NCBI RefSeq assembly: GCF_024158745.1
Contig: NZ_JAMZAW010000020.1
Span: forward strand, 62,001-126,000
DNA: 64,000 nt
Reading direction: 5' to 3'
Origin: Paenibacillus tyrphae
GTDB taxonomy: Bacteria; Bacillota; Bacilli; Paenibacillales; NBRC-103111
A program made the translations under genes and the position numbers. Numbering within the stretch: position 1 is the stretch's first letter; every line of letters starts with the position of its first letter. Positions 45,500 through 57,400 of this stretch are shown here, one piece after another. A model generated the notes under the pieces. That model was not told where the DNA came from, did not search any database, and saw only the letters and a program-made list of their open reading frames with translations.

Positions 45500-48400
45500 T
45501 TTACTTCCTCCTTGATTTTGAACTGCTGAAGCAATTGATCGGCTTGTTCGCTGTCGAGATTCCCTTCATACACCTGCAAGAGCAGATCGTCTACGGAGAG
45601 CTCCGTTGCCGGCTGTTCCGCGATCGGATGCTTGTGCAGCTGCTTGCTCAAGTAGGCGGCGAATTCGCGAAGGGTCGGGTAGTCGTAGACTTTGGTCGCC
45701 GGGATGTCGGTGCCATGTTGCTGGTTGATTACGCGAATCCATTCCACTCCGACGATGGAGTCCAGGCCCATGTCGACGAACTTCCTGTCGAGGTCGATGT
45801 CGCTTGGCTGCAGGAACAGCGCGTCTGCGAGACTGGTGCGCAGTTCTTCTTGCAACGCCTCTGCGGACGGGGCACTGGGGATCGGGCTCGCCGTTTTGAT
45901 CTCTGGCTGGCTAGGTTCGCTCGGCTGCACCTTCAGGGATTTTGACAGATAGGTGGCCAATTCGCGGACGGTCGGGTAGTCATAGACTTTGGTCGCCGGG
46001 ATGTCGGTGCCGTACTGCTGGTTGATTACGCGAATCCATTCCACTCCGACGATGGAATCCAGCCCCATGTCGACGAACTTTTTGTCGAGGTCGATGTCGG
46101 CCGCTTGCAGGAACAACGCGTCTGCGAGACTTGCGCGCAATTCTTCGTGCAGGGTGGCCGCCGAGACGGAAGGAGCCGCCTTGGGAGCTTTGATTTGCGG
46201 TGCAGGCGTCGGCGTTGGTGTCGGTGCTGGTACAGGTGCCGTTGCCGCTCTTGGTGCGTTTTTGCTCAACACGTTTTCGATGTAGCCGGCAAACTCGCGG
46301 ATGGACGGGTAGTCATAGACTTTGGTCGCCGGGATGTCCGTGCTGTACTGTTGATTGATCACGCGAACCCATTCCACACCGACGATGGAGTCCAGCCCCA
46401 TGTCCACGAATGCCTTGTTCACGTCGACGTCGCTCGGCTGCAAGAACAGCGCTTCGGCCAGGGTCGCTTGCAGCTCTTTTTGCAAAGACTCCGCCGGGAT
46501 GGATGCCGGAACAGACGGTACAGGCACCGCCACTTTGATCTCCACAGGGGCCGGTGCCGTCGTCGCTTGACCTACAGGTGACAGTTGGATCGGTCGACGG
46601 GGTGCTGACCGTTCCGAGGACGGCTCGCGGACAGCCGACAGCGGCTGCAGCGCGATCCCGTTCGTTCGGACGGAACGGTTCGATCTGCCGGAACGGTTCG
46701 ACGACGCTTTGGCCGGTCCGATCGGCTTGAGTTCGCCCTCCGGTGCGACTGGTGCGACTGGTGCTACCGGTGCTGCCGGTGCTACACGGATCGCCGGGAG
46801 CCAGATGCGTTGTTTGGCGAACGGGTACGACGGGAGACTGATCAGGCGGGGCTGGTGTGCACCGTGCAGCTTTTTCCAATCTAAGGTCAATCCCTTGACC
46901 CACAAGGAAAGGAGTTTGCCGAACTTGCGCTTTGCAATCCACGCTTCAATCGTCAGCGCCATGTCTTCATCGGCGGCAAACAGCATCAGATCCTCATTGT
47001 TGCGTCTGAATTGCCCGCGATACAGGTCTTCTACGCCCGTCTCGCCAGCTGCATAGCGCTTCAGCTTGTCAGTCATCTCTTGCAGAGAGCCAACGACCAG
47101 CGCCAGCCGCTCTTCCATCGGCTCGCGTCCCACCTGCAGCGTGTAGGCCGCATCGGACAGATTGGCCTCCGTGATTCGCCCGTCCTCGACGGCTGCCAGC
47201 AGCTGCAGAGCCTGTTGGCGAAGCTGCTCTTCCTGGCGAGCCGACAGCACGATCACAGCCGGGTTCTGCGGCGTGACCCGCGCCTGCATCCCAGACGCTT
47301 GCTCAGGTCTGTACTCTTCGATGAGGATGTGCGCATTGGCACCCCCTGCACCAAACGAGGACAGACCTGCGATGCGCGGACCTTCCTGTTCTTTGCCGTC
47401 GATCTCTACCACCGGACGCTTCCAGTCGGTCAGCTCCTGCTGCACCACAAACGGCGTTTTCCCAAACTGAATGTTCGGGTTCAACTCTTGCGCATGCAGG
47501 CTCGGCGCAAGTTGGCCATGCTTCATCTGCATGACGATCTTCGCAAGTCCCGCGATGCCGGCTGCCGCTTCCAGATGTCCGATGTTCGACTTCACCGAGC
47601 CGATCGCGCAGAATCCGGTGTCCTTCGTATGGCGTCGGAAAGCTTGTGTCAGCCCGGTGATCTCGATCGGATCGCCGAGCTCTGTGCCCGTGCCGTGCGC
47701 TTCGATGTAGCTGACTTGGCGCGCGTTGAGTCCGGCCCGCTGCAAGGTCTCGAAGATCAGGTCGCCTTGCGCAGTCGGGTTGGGCACGGTGTACCCGTTG
47801 GTCTTGCCGCCGTGGTTCACGCGGGAGGCTCGGATCAGCGCATGAATCTGGTCGCCGTCCGCGAGCGCTTGCGACAACGGCTTGAGCAATACTGCGCCCA
47901 CACCTTCGCCCGGCACGAATCCGTTGCCGTTCAGCCCTAAGCTCTTGCATTGCCCGTCCGTCGAGAGCATGCGCTGCGCACTGAGGAACACGTAGGTGGA
48001 AGGATGCAGGTACAGGTTCACCCCGCCCGCGATCGCCATCTCGCAGTCCCCGCGATACAAGTGCTCGCAAGCCTCATGAATCGCGCTCAGCGAAGAGGAG
48101 CACATCGTATCCACCGGCATGCTCGGCCCGTTGAGGTTGAGGAAATACGACACGCGGTTCGCAACGGAAGCAAAAGACGTGCGCGGGAAGATCTTCTCCC
48201 CTTGCTTCCACAGATCCGGCCCATACAGCTCAAAGCCGGTTTTGGTCACGCCGACAAACACCCCGACGCGGCCTTCGTGCTGGTCCGCGATGCGCTCCTT
48301 GGTATATCCGGCATCCTCCAGCGCCTTCCAGCTCTCTTCCAAGAAGAGGCGCTCCTGCGGGTCGATGTTGATCGTCTCTCGGGGCGACAGGTTGAAGAAC

Positions 48401-51400
48401 TGCGGATCGAAGTCTGCGAATCCGTCTACAAAACCGCCCCATTTGCTATAGCTTTTGCCTTGTCTCATCGCTTCGTCTTGATTCGGATGGTAATAATCAT
48501 CCAGCGACCAGCGTTCGCTCGGAACCTCGGAGACGCAGTCTCGGCCCGCTTTTAGATTCTCCCAATAGTGCTGTAGCGAAGGCGACTTGGGATAGCGGCC
48601 GGAGATCCCGATGATCGCAATCGGTTCACGCTCGTTCGGTTTCGTCGGCAATGGCGCTACAGGCGCGATCCGTTCGACCGGTCTTGCCGGCGGCTGTGCA
48701 ACAGATGCATCCGCTGCGACGGGTGCTTCATACCCCGTCCACCGCTGGCAGGCCGTCCGTTCTTCCTCGACAAAATAGTCGGCCAGCGCGCCCAGCGTGC
48801 GGTATTCAAAGAAGAGCGTCTTGGACAGATCGCCAAAGATCACGGCGAGCTTCTGGTTGAGCTTGGAGATCATCAGCGAATCGATCCCGTAGCTCTCCAG
48901 CGGCTCTTCGGCATCCAGCTGGTTCGCGCGGATGTCGGTGGTCTCGCTGAAGAGAACTTTTAGCGCATGCAAGGTCTTGGCGCGCAGTGCGGCGTCTTGC
49001 TCCTTGGCAGGCGTGACGACCTCTGCGGCTTCGGCTTTGGCTGCGCGTGCCTCGATGCGTTCTGCCACTTGACGAAGCGTGGTCTCATAGAGCGAAGCCG
49101 ACGTGAGTTCCAGCCCGTATTGACGGTTGATCTTCTGCGCCAGTTCGCTGAGCAGGTACGGATCGAAGCCGTATTCCGTCAGTTGGGCATCCGGATCGAT
49201 CTCGTTCCCCTTCACGTTGAGCAACTCGGAAACCATGTGCAGCAGGGCTGCTTCCAGCGGCGGCAGGACCGCCGTCGAGGAAGCGGACGTTGCGTGAACC
49301 GGTTCTGAGTGCAAGGTCTGCTTGATTTGTGCACGTTTGCCTTCCAACACCATCACCTGATCTTTGCCGGTTGCTAGACCGCGATACAAGGCCTGCAACC
49401 CGGTTTGAGTTCGCAGAGGGATCATCCCCATGCGTTGCAGCAGCAGCTTTTCCGTCTCTTCGTCAACGCGCATTCCGCCCTCTTGCCAGAGCGGCCAGTT
49501 GATGGACAAGATGCGTCCGCCGCGAGAGTTCGCAAAGGCATCCAGGAATGCGTTCGCCGTCGCGTAGTCGGCCTGTCCGAGATTGCCGAAGACGGCTGCG
49601 ACGGAGGAGAAGAGCACGAAGAAGTCGAGGTTCAGGCCTTTGCTGGCCGCATCCAGATGCACCAGACCTGCAACCTTGGGAGCCAGCACCTCGGCCAGCT
49701 CCTCTTGTGTTTTCTTGAAAATGAACTGATCCCGGTTGACGCCCGCACCATGCAAGATGCCGTGCAGGGTGCCGTATTTTTCACAGATGCCTTCGATCAG
49801 GCGTGTCACCTCAGGAGCAGAGCTCACGTCGACTTGTCGATATTCCACGCATGCGCCCATGCCCCGCAGTTTCCGCAGACGGGCCTGACCAGCGTCCGAC
49901 AGCGGGGATCGGCCCGCGAGAATCAGGGTCGGGTTGGCGGCCTGCCGTGCGATCTCCTCGGCGACGATCATCCCGATCCCGCCGGCGCCGCCCGTAAGCA
50001 GGTAGATGCCTCCTGAACGCCACGGAACCGGGGCGCGCTCTTGATCGATCTCCACTTCGCGCCACCCGGCAACAAGACGCTTGCCGTTTTGATAGCGGAC
50101 ATGGTCGTCTTGCAGGGCGTGCAGGTTCTCTTGCAGTCTCGCTTCAAGCCCTGCGCCCGACTCCACTTCGATCACTTGCCCGATGAAGTTCGGGTTCTCC
50201 AACTGCGCCGTTCGCAACAGGCCGGACAGCGCGGTGAACAGCTGCGAATCCGCCTGTGACGGCACGGCGATCTGCATCAGCACCTTGCCCTTCGGCTTGT
50301 TCTGCAGAAGGGTCTGAATCTCCGTGAACACCTGTGCCGCATACGCTTGGAAGCGTTCTGCAAGCGCAGCGGAGCCGGCTTGCAGGATGCGATACTGCAA
50401 CGAATCGAGCTTCGCCTCGACCTCGCAGAGCAGCACAAGATGCTGCGCGAGAGACGGTGGTGAAGATTGCGGGACCACCGCCTGCTCGGTCCAGATCGGT
50501 TCAAACAGCAGCGCTTCATAGGCATCCTGCGCTTGCGAAATCCAGTGGCGCTCCTTCGCGAACGGATAGGTCGGCAGGCTGAGACGGCGCGGTCGGTTCT
50601 CGCCGTAGAGTCGGTTCCAGTCAGAAAACTGGCCCTTCACCCAGAGTTCGGCGATCTGCTCCGCCCCTCGCGATTCCGGATGAGCGGCCGCTTCGGCCGA
50701 GCTCGCCTTGCCGCGCTTGACCTGTCCTCGCCAGACACCGTTCAGCCCGGGCTGCCCTTGCAAGAACGCCTGCAATCTGCGCTCCATCTCTTCAACCGAC
50801 GTGACGACCAGCGCCAGGCGCTCTTCCATCGCATCGCGCCCAACTTGCAGCGTGTAGGCGATGGATGCGAGGTCTTCGTCGGCAAACTCCTGCGCAACGA
50901 GGGCGTTGCACAGTTGCCGCACCTGCTCCTGCAGGCGCTGTTCATTCTTGGCTGACAGCGCGATGACGACCGGGTTCTCGGTGGAGGTCTCCGTCTTCGA
51001 TCTCGGCTGCTCCTTCGGCAGATACTCCTCGATCACGACATGCGCGTTGACGCCGCCGAACCCGAAGGAACTGACGCCCGCACGGCGCGGCAGGTCTTGG
51101 CCGGCTGCGTCTTGCAGAGCCTCCCATCGCTTCGCCTCCCGCACGAGATAGAACGGGCTGCCCTCCAGTTGGATGTAGGGATTGACCGTTTCGCAATGCA
51201 GCGTAGGTGCCAGCGTCCGGTGACGGAGCTGCAGCAGCACTTTGATCACGCCTGCGATGCCGGCCGCGAGTTCAAGGTGGCCGATGTTCGTTTTCACCGA
51301 ACCCAGCCCGCAGTGAACGCTCTCGACCTCTTGCGTCCCTGTTCTTCTGTACAACTCTTGGAACGCGCTCTTCAATCCGTTGATCTCAATCGGGTCGCCC

Positions 51401-54400
51401 AATTCGGTGCCCGTTCCGTGCGCCTCGATGTAGGTGACGGTCCGCGGGTCGATGCCGGCTTTGTCGTACGCATTGATCAGCAGGTCCGCTTGGGCCTTCG
51501 GGTTGGGAGCCGTCAGCGAGTTCGCGCGTCCCCCGTGGTTGACCGCCGTCGAGCGAATCAAGCCGTAGATATGATCTCCGTCGCGCTCGGCAACCGACAG
51601 CTTTTTCAAAACGAGCATGCCGACCCCTTCGCCGCGCACATAGCCGTTCGCCGCGTCCGAGAACGTCTTGCAGCGTCCGTCTTCAGATAGCATGCCGGCC
51701 TTGTTGAAGCTGATGTGCGCCTCCGGGGTTACGATCGTGTTCACACCGCCGACGACCGCCATGTCGCAGTCGCCGTTCTGCATCGCGCTGACGGCGCGGT
51801 GGATGGCGACCAGCGAACTTGAACAAGCGGTCTCCACCGGCTCGCTCGGGCCGTGAAGGTTCAGGGCATAGCTCGTGCGGTTCGGTCCGACCGACGGCAC
51901 GACGCCCGTGGACGAGTACCCTTCAATCGGGAAGTTCGCCTGCGTGATCAGTCCGCTGTACCCGCTGCTTCCCGTTCCGACGAAAATCCCCGTCTTACTG
52001 CCCGACAGGCTCTGTGCCAAATAGCCCGCATCCTCGATCGCCTTCCAGACATAGGTCATCAAAAGGCGCTGCTGAGGGTCCATCAGCTTGGCTTCAAGCG
52101 GCGAGATGCCGAAGAAGAGCGAATCGAACTTGTCGGTCTCGTCGAGGAAGCCGCCCCACTTGATGTTCGTTTTGTTGGCTTCCGTCTTCGGGTCGCCAAA
52201 ATAGGCTCTCCAATCCCAGCGTTCCGGAGGAATCTCGGAGATGCAGTCGATGCCTTCCACGAGGTTGTGCCAGAACTCCTGCATGTCGCGGGATTGCGGG
52301 AAGGCCCCGCTCATCCCCACGATGGCGATCGGCTCGGTCACCGCCGATTGTGCCTGTTGCACCACAGCGGTACGCGGGCGGCGCTTTTGTCTCGTCGCCC
52401 GGGTCGGAGTCGCTTCTTGCAGCAGGGGCGCTGCGACTTCCGCCCGTGCCGTTTCCGCTTGCACGGGGGCAGCCGGGGAGGAAGGAGCCGTCAAGCGCGA
52501 GGCGAACACATCTCGGAATTCGTCGGCCAAATAACCGGCAAACTCATGCAGCGTCGGATGCTCGAAGAAGATCGTCGGCATCAGGTCCAGCTTGTACGCC
52601 TCGTTTAGATCGTTGGCAAACTCGGTCAGCGTGATCGAATCAAAACCGTACTCGCTCAGCTCTGCATCCGCATCCAGCTCTTCTGCATCGACCTTGAGCA
52701 GACGGGAAACCGTCTGAGTCAGCAGGCCCAGCACGCGCTCTCGCAGGTTCATGCTGTCCGCCTTGTCATCGACAGCAACAGCGACAGAGGACGGCGAGAC
52801 GGAGACAGATGCCGGCAGCAGTTTCTTCTTGATGCGCTCCGCTTTTCCTTCGATCACCAGCACTTGGTCCTGACCCGATGCCAAGCCTTCATAGAAGGCG
52901 CGAAGTCCGCTCTTGGTGCGCAGCGGGATCATGCCGAGGCTCTGCATCATCATCTTCTCGGTTTCCGGATCGACATGCATGCCGCCCTCTTTCCAGAGCG
53001 GCCAGTTGATCGACAGCGTCCGGCCAAGGCGACCCCCGGCGGCCACCCGTCTGTTGCGATGCGCCGCGTACTGATCCATGAACGCATTAGCCGCCGCATA
53101 GTCGGCCTGCCCCGGATTGCCAAGGCCGCCGGACAGCGAAGAGAACAAGACAAAGAAGTCCAAGGCCATGTCTTGGCTGGCGACATCAAGGTTCACAAGC
53201 CCGCGCACCTTCGGTGCCAGCACTTGCGTCAGTTCCGCCGCTGTTTTCTTGATGATGAAGCTGTCTCGGATCACCCCGGCGCTGTGCAGGATGCCGTTCA
53301 GGGTACCATGATCCGCCCGCAGCTCTGCAAACAGCTTCTCGACTGCCGCTCGATCGGTCACATCCACCTGCTTGTACACCACGCGCGCCCCCAGAGACTC
53401 CAGTTCGGACAGCGCCTCTCGTTGAGGCTCGCCCAGCACGGATCGACCTGTGAGCACCAGCGTTGCACCCGGCGCCTGTGTGGCGATCTCCTTGGCAAAC
53501 ACCAGTCCAAGACCGCCCGCACCGCCGGTGAGGAGATAGATGCCGCCCTCTTTCCACGGTGTCAAAAGGGCATCTGCATCTGCGGATGCGCGAACTTCGC
53601 GCCAGCCCGCCACTTGTCGTGAGCTTCCCTGATATCTAATGCGGTCTTCCTTCCCGCTGTTGCGATCTCCCAGCAGCTTCTCCTCAACCGCTTTGAGCTC
53701 ATCGACTTCGATCAGCTGCCCGATCAAGTTCGGATTTTCCATCTGGGCGGTTTTCAGCAGACCTGACAGCCCGGCGAGCAGAAGTTGTTCCGCGTGGGCC
53801 GGCACGACGATCTGCACCAGCACCTTGCCCTTGGGCTTGCCTTGCAAGATGCGCTGAATCTCCTCCAACGCCTGCATCGCATACGCTTCAAAACGCACCT
53901 CGATGTCTCTCTCATCCGCTTGCAACGTCAGGCAGCGCGCCTCTTGCACGTCAGCTTCGAACTCGCAGGACAGCACGAGATGATCCGCATAGGCCGTCGC
54001 CTCTTGCTGTTCGTGCGCCTGTTCCGTCCAATGCGGTGCCAGCATAAGCGTTTCGAACGCCTCCGAGTCGGCCTGATTTTCCAGCACGCGAGAGGAAAAG
54101 CCCTTCATGTGCGCACACACGTTGCCTTGCTCGTCACAAAGGCGAATGTCGAGCTTCTGCACGCTATCCCCCGGCTTGCACCCCTCGCTGTAGCGAACCT
54201 GCGCCCACATCGAAGACGTGCAAGGAGCATAGATGTCAAGCTCCTGCAACGCAAACGGAAGCGCCGGCTTCAGCGATGCCACGCCGAGCTGGAACCCGAT
54301 CGCCGCCTGCAAGGCCGCGTCCATCAGGCTCGGGTGCAGGACGTATTGCGAATCGGTTCCCGTCACGCTCGACGGCAGTGTCAAACGAGCCAGAATCTGC

Positions 54401-57400
54401 CCGTCGCCGACCTGCAACAGATCGAGCGCACGCTGCGCCGGACCATACTCCAAGCCCATCGCGGCAAAGCTCTCATAGCACTCCGACGCGCTGATCTCAC
54501 GCGTACTGCAAGCTGCCTTCAACTCCTCAACAGGCAACTGCTCCACCTGTTTCTTGCCCATCACGACAGCACGCCCTTGGCTGTGTATGTTCGCGTCAAC
54601 GCCGCTGAAGATCTCGTAGGAGATCGTGCCATCTTCCTCTTCGCACAGTCCGATGTGTACCTCGACAGGCCGCTCGCCAACTGTGACAGGGTGCGTCCAG
54701 ACCACATTTTGCAGACGAAGGAATTGCGTGTCCTCGCCGGGAGCTCCGGCCGCCAGTTCGACGGCGGCGCGCGCCATCTCCAGATAGGCGACGCCCGGCA
54801 GAACTCGCTGTCCCTTCACCACATGATCGGCGAGGAAAAACTCCTGTCCCGTCAAGCTCGTGCTGTATCTCTGTTCGGAAAAATCGGACGTGTTCCGATG
54901 CAAAAGCGGATGAAGCGCGTCCGTCGTCAAGCCTGCTCGAACGACGGCCGGACGCTCAAGCTGCGGTGCCCAGCAACGCTGTTTGGCAAACGGATAGGTC
55001 GGCAGGCTGATGCGGCGCGGCAATTCCTCGCCCCACAGCTTGCTCCAATCGAGCGCCAGGCCCTTGACCCACAGGTCGGCCAGCTTTGACAGCTTGCGGC
55101 GCTGAATCCATTTTTCAATCGCTTCCTGCAGCTCTTCATCTGCGGCGAAGAGCGAGAAGGTGTCTCGGTTGCCTTTGACCTGCCCTCGGAACAGTTTACT
55201 GATCTCTTCCTCTCCGCTGATAAACGCCTCCAGCTTGCGAACCAGCTGCTGCACCGAACCTGCAACTACGGCGAGACGCTCTTCCATCGCTTCTCGTCCC
55301 ACCTGCAAGGTATAGGCCATGTCCGCGAGATCTTCGTCGGCGAATCGTCCCTCCTGCAGTGCGGCGAGCAGGTTCTCCGCCTGTTGACGCAGGCGCTGTT
55401 CATTTTTGGCCGACAGCACGAGCAGCACCGGATTCTGCGGCGACACCTCGACAGGCGTGCGCAGCGGCTCAGCCGGAACGTACTCCTCGATGATCACATG
55501 CGCGTTGGAACCGCCCGCCCCGAACGACGAGATGCCGGCGATGCGCGGCACTTCGCGAACCTGACCGCCGATCTCCACCAGCGGACGCTTCCACTCCGCC
55601 AGCTCCTGCTGCACGACGAACGGGGTCGCGTCAAAGTCGATGTTCGGGTTAAGCACCTTGGCATACAGCGAAGGCGCGAGTTGGCGATGCTTCATCTGCA
55701 GCAACACCTTCGTAACGCCGGCGATGCCCGCTGCGCTCTCGCAGTGACCGATGTTCGACTTGGCCGAGCCGATGGCACAGGATTGCAGTTTGGCGTTTGC
55801 CGTGGCCTGGAAGGCCTTGGTCAAGCCTGCGATCTCGATCGGATCGCCAAGCGAGGTGCCGGTACCGTGCGCTTCGATGTAGGAGACCATGCTCGGGTCA
55901 AGTCCCGCCTGCCGCAGCGCCTGCTCGATCACATTCGCCTGCGCATTCGGGTTCGGGACGGTATACCCGTTGGTTTTGCCCCCGTGGTTGATCGCCGTCG
56001 CCTTGATCACGCCGTAGATCTGATCGCCGTCTTCAATCGCTTTGGACAAAGGCTTGAGCAGCACCGCGCCAACGCCTTCGCCCGGCACGTACCCGTCGCC
56101 CCCTTCGCCAAAACTCTCGCATCGCCCTTTGCTCGACGCGAACTTGCCTTGGCCGAGCAAAATGTACTTATTCGGGTGAATCGAGACGTTGACACCGCCG
56201 GCGATCGCCAGCTCGCAACCGCCTTGTTGCAAGCTCTGGCAGGCCAGATGAATCGCCGTCAGCGAAGACGAACACATCGTATCGACGGCAAGGCTCGGCC
56301 CGTGCAGGTTGAAGAAGTACGACACCCTGTTGGCGATCGAAGCCGGACTTCCCGCCAGCGCGATCGGGCGGCCAAGCAGCGTCTCCTGTGCGCCGTACAG
56401 CTGATACTCTTCGTACATCACGCCGACATAGACCCCAACGTTGCCGTCAAGCCCCCGTCCGCGCTGCTTGGCGAGCGTCTCGCGGGTATAACCGGCGTCT
56501 TCCATCGCTTCATAGACGATCTGCATGAACAATCGCTCCTGCGGGTCCATGAGCTCAGCCTCGCGCGGGGAGATGTTGAAGAACAGCGGATCGAATTGAT
56601 CCACGCCGTCAATAAATCCGCCCCATTTGCTGTTCGTCTTGCCCGCCTTGTTTTTGTCCGGGTCAAAATAGAGGCTATGATCCCAGCGTTCTTGAGGAAT
56701 CTCCGTGATCGAATCCTCGCCGTCCCGCAGATTGCCCCAGAATTCCTGAAGGTTGCGCGCCCCCGGATAGCGGCCGGAGACGCCGATGATCGCGACGTCC
56801 AGCCTGCCGTTCGCTCCCTCTTCTTGTGCATGCGCCATCGAAGCGAACCGCTGGCGTCGACGGCTGACGAGCGCCGTCCGTTCCGGCGTCTCCTTGACCG
56901 CAGGCTTGCGGGCCGGCGCGGCGTCTTGCGCCGGTTCCTCGTCCCCTGTCAGCCGCACCAGTTGCGCTCGATGCGAGTCGAGGAAGTACCCAGCCAGGTC
57001 TCGGAGGTTCTGGTACTCAAAAAAGAGCGTCTTGGGCAGAGAACCAAATGTTTTTTCCAACTGGTTGGTCAGCTTCATCACCAGCATGGAATCAATCCCG
57101 TACTGTTCGAGCGGCGCATCCGCATCAAGGCGGCTCACCGGCCATTTCAAAACGGTGGACACCTGCTCTTTGAGATACGCGATCGCTCTCTCCTGCAAGG
57201 GGTCCGCGCTCGCAGCAGCTACCTCTTCCCGGCTCGTTTCCACGAGCTTCTCCGGCACAGCGGCCTGCTCGTCTTCCGCAACCGCTCCAGCTTCCAGCAC
57301 GCGGGAGGTATACCCTTTGAGACGGATGCGAACGCTTCCTTCCTTGTCGCAGAGGTCGACATCGAGCTTTTGCACCTTGTCTTCCGGCCGGCTGCCCGCG

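Noticed and set aside
46730..46790. Short tandem GGTGCNACNGGTGC-like repeats
   Set aside because: They encode the Ala/Pro/Val linker between KS and the triple ACPs of the 5444-residue PKS and need no separate explanation.
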